Positions 17,784 to 31,187 are shown, counted from the stretch's first letter. The stretch: 64,000 nt of DNA from an uncultured Oscillospiraceae bacterium (GCA_947630785.1 CANRIW010000001.1:1-64000), one strand, 5' to 3'. The notes: generated by a model not told the origin, from the sequence alone. Program-made: numbers and translations.

Positions 17784-19097
17784 ATGAACTCCGCTGCCGA
17801 TATCTGGGAAAAAGTGAAGAATCTGATGAAAAGCGATCTGACCGCCGTCTCCATCGACACCTGGTTTGGAGATGTGGAGGCCGTGGCGCTGGAGGATACC
17901 CGCCTGGTGCTGTGTGTCCCCTCCGAATACAAACGAAACATCATCCGCACCCGGTATCTCCCGGTGGTGCAGAAAGCGCTGAAGGAGCTGTTCTCCTTCG
18001 ATGTGGACGCGGCCCTGCTGCTTCCCGGGGAGCGGGACGCCTACACCGCCAGAGACGCCTCCCCCGCCGACCCGGAGGTGGAAAAGTATACCTTCGAGCG
18101 GTTCGTGGTGGGCTCTACCAACAAATTCGCCTTTACCGCCGCCCAGAAGGTGGCCGACGAGCCGGGCGGCTCTTATAACCCTCTGTTCATCTACGGCCAG
18201 TCCGGCCTGGGCAAGACCCATCTGCTCCACGCCATCGCCAACCGGGTGCGGCAGAACCACCCGGATTACCGCATCCTCTACATCCAGAGCGAGGCATTTG
18301 TCAACGAGCTGATCGACGATCTGCGCCACGGCCGGGACATGCAGAAATTCCGGGACAAATACCGCAATGTGGATGTATTTCTGATGGACGACGTTCAGTT
18401 CATCGCCGGCAAGGATTCCAGCGAGGAGGAGTTGTTCCACACCTTCAATACCCTCTACGAGCAGAAAAAGCAGATCGTCTTCACCTCCGACCGGCCGCCC
18501 CAGGAGATGATCCGGCTGGAACAGCGGCTCCGCACCCGGTTCGAGCAGGGCCTGCCGGCGGACATCCAGCCCCCGGACTACGAGACGAGGGTGGCCCTGC
18601 TGAAAAACAAGTCGCTGGAGCGGGGCATCTCCCTGCCCGACCCGGTGCTGTCCTATGTGGCGGAGAACATCACCTCCAACGTGCGGCAGATCGAGGGCGT
18701 GGTCAACAAGATCATGGCTTTTCAGGAGCTGATGGGGGTCCAGGTGGACGTGGAGACCACCATCCGCGCGGTGCGGGACATCCTCCGCTCCAAGGAGAAC
18801 TTCCTGCCCTCCGCCGACACTATCATCCAGGAGGTGGCCCGGTTCTACGAGCTGGACAGCGCCGCCCTCCGGGGCCAGAGCCAGAGCAAGGAAATCTCCA
18901 CCGCCCGGAACGTGGCCATGTATATCATCCGGGAGATGACCCAGCTGTCCCTGGCGGAGATCGGTCAGCAATTTGGCGGCCGGCACCACTCCACGGTGCT
19001 CAACTCCATCAACCGGGTGGAAAAGGTCATGAAGGACCAGCCCGAACTCACCGAGGTCATCCGGGACATCACCAACGCGGTCAATTCCGTGTACTGA
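17784..19097 (+). CDS. dnaA: Chromosomal replication initiator protein DnaA
   Basis: AAA+ GQSGLGKTHLLHAI, DDVQFIAGK, GGRHHSTVLNSI; AGGAGG SD upstream of ATG 17784. Confidence 0.98.
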   Translation: MNSAADIWEKVKNLMKSDLTAVSIDTWFGDVEAVALEDTRLVLCVPSEYKRNIIRTRYLPVVQKALKELFSFDVDAALLLPGERDAYTARDASPADPEVEKYTFERFVVGSTNKFAFTAAQKVADEPGGSYNPLFIYGQSGLGKTHLLHAIANRVRQNHPDYRILYIQSEAFVNELIDDLRHGRDMQKFRDKYRNVDVFLMDDVQFIAGKDSSEEELFHTFNTLYEQKKQIVFTSDRPPQEMIRLEQRLRTRFEQGLPADIQPPDYETRVALLKNKSLERGISLPDPVLSYVAENITSNVRQIEGVVNKIMAFQELMGVQVDVETTIRAVRDILRSKENFLPSADTIIQEVARFYELDSAALRGQSQSKEISTARNVAMYIIREMTQLSLAEIGQQFGGRHHSTVLNSINRVEKVMKDQPELTEVIRDITNAVNSVY

Positions 19098-19317
19098 TCT
19101 CCACAGTTCTGAGGACCGTGCTGTTCAACCCTGTGGAGGTTTCGTTCCACGGACCTCCCGTTTCAGTCTCTGCGGAACTTCTGAGGAAATCTCTTTGGTC
19201 CCCGGTCCCGCGGCGCATAAGGGTTTTCTCCCCACTTCCACACCTCAACAGTCCCTAACGACTATTACGAAAAATAAAACACTTCCTCTCTGAGAGAGAA
19301 AGAGAAAGGAATCCGCT

Positions 19318-20439
19318 ATGAAATTTTCCTGTGAAAAAGCGATCCTGCAAAGCGCAGTGACCACCGCCGGCCGGGTGGTAGCGGCCAAGAGCTCCATCCA
19401 GGCGCTGGAGGGGGTGCTCATCGAGGCGTCCGCCGCTGGGCTGAAGCTCAGCGGCTACAATCTGGAGACCGGAATCGTCACCCAGGTAGAGGCACGGGTG
19501 GAGCAGCCCGGGGCCATCGTTCTGTCCGCCCGGCTGTTCGGGGAGATCCTCCGCCGCATGCCGGACGACATAGTGGCGGTGACCACCCAGCCCAACTGCT
19601 CTGTCCACATCGCCTGCGGGGACACCTCCTTCGACATCATGGGCAGCAGCGACGCCGACTATCCCGAGCTCCCCTCCGTGGGGGACGGACAGTCCCTCAC
19701 CGTGGCCCAGGGCGATCTGCGCGCCATGATCGGACAGGTGATCTTCGCCGTCAGCGACAATGAGAGCCGCCCCATCCACACCGGCGCCCTGTTCGAGGCG
19801 GCGGGAGAGGAGTTGACCATGGTGGCGGTGGACGGCTTCCGCCTGGCCCTCCGCCGGGAGAATCTGGCCGCCCCGGTGGGCGGGGCCGCCTTCTCCTTTG
19901 TGGTGCCCGGCGCCGCGCTCAGCGAAGTGGAGAAGATCTGCGCCGACAGCGACGAGCCCGTCACCATCACCCAGGGCAGCCGCCACGTGACCTTCCAGAT
20001 CGGGGAGACCTGGCTGGTGGCCCGCCGGCTGGAGGGAGAGTTCCTCAACTACCGCCAGACCATCCCCCAGAACAATCCCATCTCGGTGGAGGCCGACGCC
20101 GCCGACCTTCAGCGCTCCATCGACCGGGCCTCCCTCATCATCAACGACAAGCTGAAGAGCCCTCTCCGCTGCAAGTTCGAAGACAGGACTCTTTCCATCA
20201 CATCAAAGACCGCCATCGGCTCCGCTTTTGACCGCTGCCCCATCTCCGGGGACGGCAGGGGACTGGAGATCGGTTTCAACAACCGCTTCTTCATGGACGC
20301 GGTGAAGGCCGCCCCGGCGGAGCGGGTGCGCCTGGAGCTGAATACCGCCACCTCTCCCTGTCTGGTGCTGCCGGTGGAGGGGGAGAAGGACAACTTCCTC
20401 TATATGGTGCTGCCGGTGCGGCTCCGGGCGGGGGAGTAA
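19318..20439 (+). CDS. dnaN: DNA polymerase III beta subunit (sliding clamp)
   Basis: [37 protein letters not shown]...; position after dnaA; C-terminal MVLPVRL. Confidence 0.97.
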   Translation: MKFSCEKAILQSAVTTAGRVVAAKSSIQALEGVLIEASAAGLKLSGYNLETGIVTQVEARVEQPGAIVLSARLFGEILRRMPDDIVAVTTQPNCSVHIACGDTSFDIMGSSDADYPELPSVGDGQSLTVAQGDLRAMIGQVIFAVSDNESRPIHTGALFEAAGEELTMVAVDGFRLALRRENLAAPVGGAAFSFVVPGAALSEVEKICADSDEPVTITQGSRHVTFQIGETWLVARRLEGEFLNYRQTIPQNNPISVEADAADLQRSIDRASLIINDKLKSPLRCKFEDRTLSITSKTAIGSAFDRCPISGDGRGLEIGFNNRFFMDAVKAAPAERVRLELNTATSPCLVLPVEGEKDNFLYMVLPVRLRAGE

Positions 20440-20446
20440 GGGCCCT

Positions 20447-20659
20447 ATGAGCGAACAACGCGTCAAAATAGAGACCGAGTTCATCAAACTCCAGGACCTG
20501 CTGAAATTCGCCGGCGCCGTGGAGACCGGAGGGGAGGCCAAACTCCTCATCCAGGAGGGCGCGGTGAAGGTCAACGGAGAGGTCTGCGCCATGCGGGGCA
20601 AAAAGCTCCGCCCCGGCGACCGGGCCTCGCTGAACGGCGTCACGCTGGTGGTAGAATGA
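20447..20659 (+). CDS. yaaA: S4-domain RNA-binding protein YaaA/RlbA
   Basis: [46 protein letters not shown]; between dnaN and recF. Confidence 0.92.
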   Translation: MSEQRVKIETEFIKLQDLLKFAGAVETGGEAKLLIQEGAVKVNGEVCAMRGKKLRPGDRASLNGVTLVVE

Positions 20660-21759
20660 AGGTCAACGGCATCACCCTGGATTTCTTCCGCAACTACGTC
20701 CACTTTGAGGCCGCCTTTCACCCCGACGTCAACGTAATCGTGGGGGAGAACGCCCAGGGCAAGACCAATCTGCTGGAGGCGGCGGCCTACCTGTCCTCCG
20801 CCTCCTCCCACCGGGCCCGGTACGATCGGGAGCTCATCCAGCACGGGGTGGATTCCGCTTTTCTCCAGGGCCGGGTGGAGAGCCGGGACCGGGAGTTCCT
20901 GCTGGAGTGTGAGCTGTACCGGGGGGCCCGCCGGGTCCTCCGCTCCAACGGCGTCCGGCTGAAGACGGCGGCGGAGCTGTCCGGCATTTTGAACACGGTG
21001 CTGTTCTGCCCGGAGGACCTGTACCTCATCCGGGAGGGGGCCGAGGCCCGCCGGCGATTCCTGGACGACTGCATCTGTCAGCTGCGGCCCAAGTACGCCG
21101 CCGCCCTGGCGGAGTATAGGAAGCTCCACCAGCACAAGACCCGCATCCTGCGGGACTGGGAGGACAACCCCTCTCTGCTGGACACCCTTGACGACTTCTC
21201 CCTGCGCATGGCCCAGTGCGGCGCGGTGATCGTCCACTACCGGGCCCACTTCGTCAAGCGGCTGCTGGAGGCTGCCCCGCCCATCCACGCCGACTGTTCC
21301 GGCGGCCGGGAGGCGCTGTCCCTCCGATATGAGACGGTGTCCACTGTCACCGACCCGGAGGCCCCGCCCAAGGTCCTACTGCCCCAGTTGCTGGCCCATC
21401 AGGAGAGCCACCGCCGGGCGGAGATCGAGTCCCGCTCCTGCCTCTCCGGCCCCCACAAGGACGACGTGGCGGTGGAGATCGACGGCATGCCCGCCAAGGC
21501 TTACGCCTCCCAGGGCCAGACCCGCACCGCCGCCCTGGCACTCAAGCTGGCCGCGAGGGATATCTTCCGGCAGGAGACGGGGGAGTGGCCGGTGCTGCTG
21601 CTGGACGACGTGCTCTCCGAGCTGGACGCCCAGCGGCAGGAGTTCGTGCTGAACCGCATCGCCGCCGGCCAGGTGTTCATCACCTGCTGCGAGGAGGGGG
21701 CCCTGTCCCGGCTCAGGGACGGGAAGGTCTTCCACATCCGGAATGGGGCGCTGCTATGA
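20656..21759 (+). CDS. recF: DNA replication/repair protein RecF
   Basis: [14 protein letters not shown]...[57 protein letters not shown]. Confidence 0.97.
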   Translation: MKVNGITLDFFRNYVHFEAAFHPDVNVIVGENAQGKTNLLEAAAYLSSASSHRARYDRELIQHGVDSAFLQGRVESRDREFLLECELYRGARRVLRSNGVRLKTAAELSGILNTVLFCPEDLYLIREGAEARRRFLDDCICQLRPKYAAALAEYRKLHQHKTRILRDWEDNPSLLDTLDDFSLRMAQCGAVIVHYRAHFVKRLLEAAPPIHADCSGGREALSLRYETVSTVTDPEAPPKVLLPQLLAHQESHRRAEIESRSCLSGPHKDDVAVEIDGMPAKAYASQGQTRTAALALKLAARDIFRQETGEWPVLLLDDVLSELDAQRQEFVLNRIAAGQVFITCCEEGALSRLRDGKVFHIRNGALL

Positions 21760-22022
21760 AATATCTCCATCTCGGCCAGGCGGTCATGCTCCCGGAGGAG
21801 GCTGTGATCGGCATATTCGACCTGGACAACACCACCTGGTCCTTCCGCACCCGCCGTTTTCTGGACCGGGCGGAGAAGGAGGGGAGAGTGATCCCCGTGG
21901 GGGACGACCTGCCCCGCTCCTTTGTCCTCAGCCGGGAGGGGGACGGCCCCGCCCTCATCCACATCACCCAGTTCACCTCCGCCACCCTGCAGCGACGGGC
22001 GGAGGAGGACGGATTGGAATGA
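21756..22022 (+). CDS. remB: RemB/DUF370-like extracellular matrix regulatory protein
   Basis: [36 protein letters not shown]; between recF and gyrB. Confidence 0.85.
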   Translation: MKYLHLGQAVMLPEEAVIGIFDLDNTTWSFRTRRFLDRAEKEGRVIPVGDDLPRSFVLSREGDGPALIHITQFTSATLQRRAEEDGLE

Positions 22023-22050
22023 TATTTGACTTGAATAAGGAGGAATATAC

Positions 22051-22470
22051 ATGGCGGTACAGAAGATCGACTACCTGTGGCAGGACCGTAAGCGCCACTT
22101 TGGTCTGCCTCTCTCGTTTACCCGCTACCAGCTCAGCGAGGACCGGCTCTTTATGGAGCGGGGCCTGGTGAACCTGAAGGCCAGCGAGCTGCTGCTCTAC
22201 CGCGTCCGGGACCTGGAACTGACCATGAACCTGTGGCAGCGGATCTTCGGCGTGGGAACCATCTGCGTGAAGTCCACCGACCAGAGCACCCCAGACCTGG
22301 ACCTGGTGAACGTGAAAAACCCCAGGGAGGTCAAGGAGATGATCCACCAGCTGGTGGAGGACGCCAAGAACAAGCGCCGCATGAGCTCCATGGAGATCAT
22401 GGGCGGCGGTCCCGGCGGCCCCGGCCCCGACTTTGACGGCGACGGATTCCCCGACCACATGGATTTCTGA
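22051..22470 (+). CDS. PH-domain (DUF304-like) protein
   Basis: LPLSFTRYQLSEDRLFMERGLVNLKASELLLYRVRDLELTMNLWQRIFGVGTICVKSTD. Confidence 0.75.
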   Translation: MAVQKIDYLWQDRKRHFGLPLSFTRYQLSEDRLFMERGLVNLKASELLLYRVRDLELTMNLWQRIFGVGTICVKSTDQSTPDLDLVNVKNPREVKEMIHQLVEDAKNKRRMSSMEIMGGGPGGPGPDFDGDGFPDHMDF

Positions 22471-22501
22471 ATTTCCCTACCCGCGATTTTTGGAGGCAAT
22501 T

Positions 22502-24460
22502 ATGGCAGACGAACGCAGCAATCTGAGCTCCGCCGCCCCGGTGGAGCATGAGTACGGCGGCTCGGAGATCGAGGTGCTGGAGGGCCTGGACCCGGTGCGG
22601 AAGCGCCCGGGCATGTATATCGGCTCCACCTCCACTTCCGGCCTGCACCATCTGGTATATGAGATCGTGGACAACGCCATCGACGAGGCGCTGGCCGGCT
22701 ACTGCGACCACATCACCGTGGAGATCCTGGAGGGGGACTGCATCCGGGTCACCGACAACGGCCGGGGCATCCCCGTGGACATCCAGCCGCAGACGGGCCG
22801 GCCCGCCCTGGAGGTGGTGTATACCGTCCTCCACGCCGGCGGCAAGTTCGGCGGCGGCGGGTACAAGGTGTCCGGCGGCCTTCACGGCGTGGGCGCCTCC
22901 GTGGTCAACGCCCTGTCCGAGTGGCTGGAGGTCCGGGTCCACAAGAACGGCCAGATCTACGAGATGAAGTTCTCCCGGGGCAATATCACCCAGGAAATGA
23001 AGATCGTGGGCAAGACCGACCACACCGGCACCGAGGTGGTGTTCAAGCCCGACCCCGAGATGTTCGAGACCACCGAGTACGACTACGAGACCCTCCACCG
23101 CCGTATGCGGGAGCAGGCGTTTTTGAACGCCGGGGTCCGCATCGACATGGCGGACCGCCGCCCCGGCATGGAGCAGGAGGAGTCCATGCGGTACGACGGC
23201 GGCATCCGGGAGTTCGTCACCTTCATCAACCGCAACAAGACCCCGCTGCACGAGCAGGTCATCTACATGACCGGCGCCAAGGACGACTCGGTGGCGGAGA
23301 TCGCCATGCAGTACAGCGAGGACAGCTACAACGAGATCACGGTGTCCTTCGCCAACAACGTCCACACCCCCGAGGGCGGCATGCACGAGGAGGGCTTCAA
23401 GCGGGCCCTGACCAACGTGCTCAACGCCTACGGGAAAAAGATGAAGATCCTGAAGGACGAGGAGAAGGTCTCAGGCGACGACTGCCGGGAGGGCCTCACC
23501 TGCGTCATCTCGGTAAAGCTCACCGAGGCCCAGTTTGAGGGCCAGACCAAGGCCAAGCTGGGCAACAGCGAGATCAGGACCCTGGTGTCCAACGTGGTAT
23601 CCGACAAGCTGGAGCAGTTTTTGGAGGAGAACCCCGGCGTGGGCAAGGCCATCCTGGACAAGGCCCTGATGGCCTCCCGGGCCCGGGAGGCCGCCCGGAA
23701 GGCGAGAGAGTCGGTGCGCCGCAAGACCGGCCTGGAGGGCGGCCAGATGCCCGACAAGCTCCAGGACTGCAACGAGCGGGACCCCTCCCTCTGCGAGATT
23801 TATATCGTCGAGGGCGATTCCGCCGCGGGCTCCGCCATCCAGGGCCGGGACAGCCGGTTCCAGGCCATCCTGGCCATGTGGGGCAAGATGCTCAACGTGG
23901 AGAAGGCCCGGGCTGATAAGATCTACGGCAACGACAAGCTCTATCCCATGATCGTGGCCCTGGGGGCCGGCATCGGAGACGAGTTCAACATCGACAAGCT
24001 CCGCTATCACAAGATCATCATCATGGCGGATGCCGACGTGGACGGCGCCCACATCCGCACACTGCTGCTGACCTTCTTCTTCCGCTATATGCGCCCCCTC
24101 ATCGAGAAGGGCTATGTCTACTCCGCCGTGCCCCCCCTCTACAAGCTGACCCGGGGCAAGACGGTGCGGGTGGCCTACTCCGACCCGGAGCGGGACGCCA
24201 TCTCCGCCGAGATGCGCGCCGACAACCCCAACGCCAAGGTGGACATCAGCCGGTTCAAGGGCCTGGGCGAGATGGACCCCCACGAGCTGTGGGAGACCAC
24301 CATGGACCCGGAGCGCCGGTCCCTCCGCCGGATCACCCTGGAGGACGCGGTGGCCGCCGATCAGATCTTCACCGTTCTCATGGGGGAGCAGGTGGAGCCG
24401 AGGAAGGCGTGGATCGAGCAGAACGCCCGCAACGCTGACGCCGCCAATCTGGACTACTAA
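22502..24460 (+). CDS. gyrB: DNA gyrase subunit B
   Basis: ATG 22502; VRKRPGMYIGSTSTSGLHHLVYEIVDNAIDEA; EGDSAAGSA; Toprim DADVDGAHIRTLLLTFF. Confidence 0.98.
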   Translation: MADERSNLSSAAPVEHEYGGSEIEVLEGLDPVRKRPGMYIGSTSTSGLHHLVYEIVDNAIDEALAGYCDHITVEILEGDCIRVTDNGRGIPVDIQPQTGRPALEVVYTVLHAGGKFGGGGYKVSGGLHGVGASVVNALSEWLEVRVHKNGQIYEMKFSRGNITQEMKIVGKTDHTGTEVVFKPDPEMFETTEYDYETLHRRMREQAFLNAGVRIDMADRRPGMEQEESMRYDGGIREFVTFINRNKTPLHEQVIYMTGAKDDSVAEIAMQYSEDSYNEITVSFANNVHTPEGGMHEEGFKRALTNVLNAYGKKMKILKDEEKVSGDDCREGLTCVISVKLTEAQFEGQTKAKLGNSEIRTLVSNVVSDKLEQFLEENPGVGKAILDKALMASRAREAARKARESVRRKTGLEGGQMPDKLQDCNERDPSLCEIYIVEGDSAAGSAIQGRDSRFQAILAMWGKMLNVEKARADKIYGNDKLYPMIVALGAGIGDEFNIDKLRYHKIIIMADADVDGAHIRTLLLTFFFRYMRPLIEKGYVYSAVPPLYKLTRGKTVRVAYSDPERDAISAEMRADNPNAKVDISRFKGLGEMDPHELWETTMDPERRSLRRITLEDAVAADQIFTVLMGEQVEPRKAWIEQNARNADAANLDY

Positions 24461-24472
24461 AGAGGTACCCAA

Positions 24473-26992
<2,520 letters not shown>

Positions 26993-26997
26993 TGTCC

Positions 26998-27405
26998 ATG
27001 AAACGCCACATCAAATACCGCCCCAACAAGGCCGTCGGCGCCTTCAGCGTGGTCTGGGGCTGCGTCTTCATCCTGATCGGCCTGTTGGTGGCCATCCCGA
27101 TGACCGGCCCCTTCGGGGTCCTCTGGACCATTCTCGCCATCGCCATCACGGTGTTCAACGCTTACCAGGCGTTCGGGAAAAAGTATGTGGGCCCGGACAT
27201 CACCGTCGAGGACGAGGAGCCCCGCCCCGCCCGGCCCGATCCCTCTTTCGACGCCCAGGCCGCGGACCATGAGCACATCACCGCCGCCTCCTACGGCCAC
27301 ACCCCCCAGAAGCGCCTGGAGCAGCTGGAGACCCTGAAGGAGGCCGGCCTCATCGACGAGGAGGAGTACCGCGAGAAGCGGAAGGAGATCCTGCGTGACC
27401 TGTGA
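26998..27405 (+). CDS. Membrane protein with C-terminal SHOCT-like motif
   Basis: Two TM helices then KRLEQLETLKEAGLIDEEEYREKRKEILRDL; SD GAGGAG favours ATG 26998 (alternatives 26989, 26992). Confidence 0.75.
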   Translation: MKRHIKYRPNKAVGAFSVVWGCVFILIGLLVAIPMTGPFGVLWTILAIAITVFNAYQAFGKKYVGPDITVEDEEPRPARPDPSFDAQAADHEHITAASYGHTPQKRLEQLETLKEAGLIDEEEYREKRKEILRDL

Positions 27406-27428
27406 TTCCGTCGGGCGTCAAGAAACAT

Positions 27429-27457
27429 TTGACATTTTCCCCATTTTTATGTATCCT
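27429..27457 (+). promoter_or_regulatory. rnhA promoter
   Basis: TTGACA(27429-27434)-17-TATCCT(27452-27457). Confidence 0.6.
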
Positions 27458-27480
27458 AATAGCAGGAAAAGGTAACGCCA

Positions 27481-27927
27481 ATGAAGACAGTTACGCTCTA
27501 CACCGACGGCGCCTGCTCCGGCAACCCCGGTCCCGGCGGCTGGGGGGCCATCCTGATGTACGGCCGCCACAAAAAGGAGCTCTCCGGCGGGGAGGCGTCC
27601 ACTACCAACAACCGCATGGAGCTCACCGCCGTCATCCGGGGGCTGGAGGCCCTCACCGAGCCCTGCGTGGTGGACCTGTGGTCCGACTCCAGGTACGTCA
27701 TCGACGCGCTGGACAAGGGCTGGGCCAGGGGTTGGAAGGCCCGCGGCTGGGTGAAGGCGGACAAAAAGCCCGCCCTGAACCCGGACCTGTGGGACCGGCT
27801 GCTGGCGCTGTGCGACAGGCACACCGTCCGCCTCCACTGGGTCAAGGGCCACGCTGAAAACCCATATAACAACCGATGCGACGAGATGGCCGTGGCCAAG
27901 TGGCAAAAGCTCAAAAATGGGACCTGA
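27481..27927 (+). CDS. rnhA: Ribonuclease HI
   Basis: [72 protein letters not shown]. Confidence 0.97.
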   Translation: MKTVTLYTDGACSGNPGPGGWGAILMYGRHKKELSGGEASTTNNRMELTAVIRGLEALTEPCVVDLWSDSRYVIDALDKGWARGWKARGWVKADKKPALNPDLWDRLLALCDRHTVRLHWVKGHAENPYNNRCDEMAVAKWQKLKNGT

Positions 27928-27988
27928 TACCTTGTTTCCAAACCGCCTGGGGCGGATAAACAGATTATAAAGAAAGAAGGCAACCATC

Positions 27989-28366
27989 ATGGGCAAGTTC
28001 GAGATCAAAAAGGCCAGCAACGGCGAGTATACGTTCAATCTGAAGGCCGGCAACGGCGAGGTCATCCTCTCCGGCGGTGAGACCTATTCCTCTGTGGATG
28101 CCGCCAAGGGCGGCTGCGCCTCCGTGGCGAAGAACGCCAACGTCCACGTGGAGGACCAGACCAAGGAGGGTTATGAGACCCTGACCAACCCCAAGTATGA
28201 GCTGTATCAGGACAAGGCCGGCGAGTATCGCTTCCGCCTGAAGGCCGGCAACGGCGAGAATATCGGCCGCAGCGAGGGCTACAAGGCCAAGGCCAGCGCC
28301 CTGAACGGCATCGAGTCCGTGGGCAAAAACGCCCCCGACGCCCCCATCGTGGTGGTGGAGGAGTAA
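27989..28366 (+). CDS. YegP-like protein, tandem DUF1508 domains
   Basis: Two repeats: GKFEIKKASNGEYTFNLKAGNGEVILSGGETY and PKYELYQDKAGEYRFRLKAGNGENIGRSEGY. Confidence 0.9.
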   Translation: MGKFEIKKASNGEYTFNLKAGNGEVILSGGETYSSVDAAKGGCASVAKNANVHVEDQTKEGYETLTNPKYELYQDKAGEYRFRLKAGNGENIGRSEGYKAKASALNGIESVGKNAPDAPIVVVEE

Positions 28367-28383
28367 CCCGGATACATCCGCGC

Positions 28384-28418
28384 AAGAAGGGCGCCGGCGA
28401 GAGCCGGCGCCCTTCTTT
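28384..28418. terminator. Bidirectional terminator hairpin
   Basis: AAGAAGGGCGCCGGC-GAGA-GCCGGCGCCCTTCTT. Confidence 0.85.
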
Positions 28419-28419
28419 A

Positions 28420-30201
28420 CTATTCCTCGTCCTCGGTTTTGGTCACCGCGATGTTCAGCTCGTCCAGCTGGGCCTGGGTGACGGTGCCGGGTGCGCCCAT
28501 CATCACGTCCTGGGCGTTCTTGTTCATGGGGAAGGGGATGACCTCCCGGATGGTCTCCGCGCCGCACAGCAGCATGACCATGCGGTCCACGCCCGGGGCG
28601 ATACCCGCGTGGGGGGGCGCGCCGTAGCAGAAGGCGTTGTACATGGCGGGGAACTTGGCCTTCACGTCGTCCTCCCCCAGCCGCACCAGCTGGAAGGCCT
28701 CGATCATGATCTCCGGGTCGTGGTTCCGCACCGCGCCGGAGGACAGCTCCACCCCGTTGCACACCAGGTCGTACTGGTAGGCGGTGATGGTCAGCGGGTC
28801 GATCTCCCCGGCGGCCGCCTTTTTCAGCACCTCCAGCCCGCCGTTGGGCATGGAGAAGGGGTTGTGGCAGAACTCCAGCTCGCCGGACTCCTCGCCGATC
28901 TCGTACATGGGGAAGTCCACGATCCAGCAGAACTCGTACCGCTCTTTGTCCATGTGGGCGGGGCAGAAGGCGCCCAGCTTATTGCGGAGGACGCCGGCGG
29001 TCTTTTGGGCGGTGAGCAGGTTCCCGGCGGTGAGGCCCACGAAGCAGCCGGGGGTCAGGTCCAGGGCTTCCACCACCTGCTCCTTGAGGGGCTGTACGAA
29101 CTTGGCGATGCCGCCCACGATCTCGCCGCTGTCGTCGTACCGGAACCAGTAGGCCTTCTGGCCCGCCTGGACCTCCACGTCGGCGCACAGCTTGTCGATC
29201 TGCTTCCGGGTGCCCTCGAAGTCGGACACCACGACGGCCTTGACCCTGTTTTCCTCGAAGGGCGGGAACCCGCAGCCGGACAGCAGCTCGGTGGCGTCGG
29301 TCAGCTCCAGGTCGATGCGCAGGTCGGGCTTGTCGGTGCCGTACCTGTCCATGGCCTCCAGATAGGGGATGCGCTTGAAGGGTGCCTCAGAGGCGATGCT
29401 ATAGGTCCCGTACTTGGCGAAGATGGGGGGCAGCACCCGCTCCAGCACGGCGAACACGTCCTCCTGGCCGGCGAAGGCCATCTCCATGTCCAGCTGATAG
29501 AACTCGCCGGGGGAGCGGTCGCCCCGGGCGTCCTCGTCCCGGAAGCAGGGGGCGATCTGGAAATAGCGGTCGAAGCCGGAGGTCATCAACAGCTGCTTGA
29601 ACTGCTGAGGGGCCTGGGGCAGGGCGTAGAACTTGCCAGGGTGCTTCCGGGAGGGCACCAGGTAGTCCCGGGCCCCCTCCGGGGAGGAGGCGGTGAGGAT
29701 GGGGGTGGTGATCTCCAGGAACCCCTCGTCGATCATGGCGGAGCGGAGGGCGGCCACCACCTGGCACCGCAGGACGATGTTCTTCTTGACCTCCGGGTTG
29801 CGCAGGTCCAGATAGCGGTACTTCAGCCGGATGGCCTCGTCGGCCTCGGTGGAGCGGTTGATCTGGAAGGGCAGCTCGTTATAGCGGCAGCGGCCCAGCA
29901 CCTCGATCTTTTCCGGGGAAATTTCAATGTCGCCGGTGGGCAGCTTGGGATTCTTGCTGTCCCGCTCCCGGACCACGCCCTCCACCGAGATGGTGCTCTC
30001 CTTGTTGATGCCCTTGACCTGGGCCATGAGGGCCTCGTTTTCGATGACCACCTGGGTGGTGCCATAGAAGTCCCGGAGGATGACGAAGGCGAAGTTCTGC
30101 CCCACCTCCCGGACGTTTTCCATCCAACCCACCAGCTTGACCCGCTGGCCCACGTGCTCCATGCGGAGCTCGCCGCAGGTGTGGGTGCGCATCTGAACCA
30201 T
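28420..30201 (-). CDS. aspS: Aspartyl-tRNA synthetase
   Basis: Class II aaRS motifs (FLEITTPILTASSPEGARDYLVPSR, FRDEDARGDRSPGEFYQLDMEMAF, GIAPGVDRMVMLL). Confidence 0.97.
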   Translation of the reverse strand: MVQMRTHTCGELRMEHVGQRVKLVGWMENVREVGQNFAFVILRDFYGTTQVVIENEALMAQVKGINKESTISVEGVVRERDSKNPKLPTGDIEISPEKIEVLGRCRYNELPFQINRSTEADEAIRLKYRYLDLRNPEVKKNIVLRCQVVAALRSAMIDEGFLEITTPILTASSPEGARDYLVPSRKHPGKFYALPQAPQQFKQLLMTSGFDRYFQIAPCFRDEDARGDRSPGEFYQLDMEMAFAGQEDVFAVLERVLPPIFAKYGTYSIASEAPFKRIPYLEAMDRYGTDKPDLRIDLELTDATELLSGCGFPPFEENRVKAVVVSDFEGTRKQIDKLCADVEVQAGQKAYWFRYDDSGEIVGGIAKFVQPLKEQVVEALDLTPGCFVGLTAGNLLTAQKTAGVLRNKLGAFCPAHMDKERYEFCWIVDFPMYEIGEESGELEFCHNPFSMPNGGLEVLKKAAAGEIDPLTITAYQYDLVCNGVELSSGAVRNHDPEIMIEAFQLVRLGEDDVKAKFPAMYNAFCYGAPPHAGIAPGVDRMVMLLCGAETIREVIPFPMNKNAQDVMMGAPGTVTQAQLDELNIAVTKTEDEE

Positions 30202-30287
30202 GTAAATCAACTCCAATTTGTATATTTAAAAGGATATATTACAAATAGTGCTAAAGCGAACTGCCAAGATAACCGACGATAGTGGAT

Positions 30288-31187
30288 TTACTCGTTATCT
30301 TCATTAAAAAAATCGGTATCGAGCGTCTTGATTTGATAAGTCGTAACAGTGGAGACCCCCAGGTCATACTCGATCATCAGTTTAGTCAAACGGGCTCCGT
30401 CTACCAAGACGATATGCTGTTTATCAGCGGAGGCGCGGGCGCCGTCAGAGAATTTGGCGGTGGTAATAAACAGACCCTTGGTTGCCCCTTCGTCCCGCAG
30501 TGCGCCGGAAAATTTCTGGATTTCGGGTCGGCCAACAGTGGAATCAGGGTCCCAGCGTTTGGCCTGGATGTAGATTTGGTCGAAGCCCAGCTTGTCCTCC
30601 CGGATGATGCCGTCGATGCCGCCGTCATTGCTTTTTTGGGTAGTAAAGCCGGAATCAGACACAGAACCGCCATAACCCATTTTCAACAGGAGTTTGACTA
30701 CCAGCGACTCAAAAAAGGATGGGTCCCGTGCCATGATCTCACTCATCAGGTCATCGGCCAGTTTTTTGTTGAGGTCTACCAGCGCGCGATCAATTAAATC
30801 ATTAGGAGTTTCATCTGCGGCCTGCGAATCTGCTGGCGTTTGGGTCTGGCGGCCCCTAAATTCTTGAAAGGAAGGATACTGTGAAAGGAAATGATTATCT
30901 AAAACCGCAGGAGGAGAAGAAAAAACTTTCCGGCCCTCTGCGGACAGACACAACTGTCCGCGACTTGGGCTGTTCAAAAGTCCTGCTTTCTTCAGATACG
31001 TGCAAGCCCAGTGGACACGGTTAGAAAAAACAGGTGTTCCGCTGGACAGGACTTCTGTTTGCCTCTCTTTGGTATCAATATTCATATCTTTTGCGACAAA
31101 GTCAGCAATTTCACGCGTTGTATGGGTTTGGCGGTCAGATAAAGCCTTCATTACAGAATTATATAATTCATTATATTTTGGAATCAC
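30288..31187 (-). CDS. mrr: Mrr-family restriction endonuclease (type IV-like)
   Basis: N-terminal Mrr_N-like winged helix; FFESLVVKLLLKMGYG...TTQKSNDGGIDGIIREDKLGFDQIYIQAKRW catalytic core. Confidence 0.92.
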   Translation of the reverse strand: MIPKYNELYNSVMKALSDRQTHTTREIADFVAKDMNIDTKERQTEVLSSGTPVFSNRVHWACTYLKKAGLLNSPSRGQLCLSAEGRKVFSSPPAVLDNHFLSQYPSFQEFRGRQTQTPADSQAADETPNDLIDRALVDLNKKLADDLMSEIMARDPSFFESLVVKLLLKMGYGGSVSDSGFTTQKSNDGGIDGIIREDKLGFDQIYIQAKRWDPDSTVGRPEIQKFSGALRDEGATKGLFITTAKFSDGARASADKQHIVLVDGARLTKLMIEYDLGVSTVTTYQIKTLDTDFFNEDNE

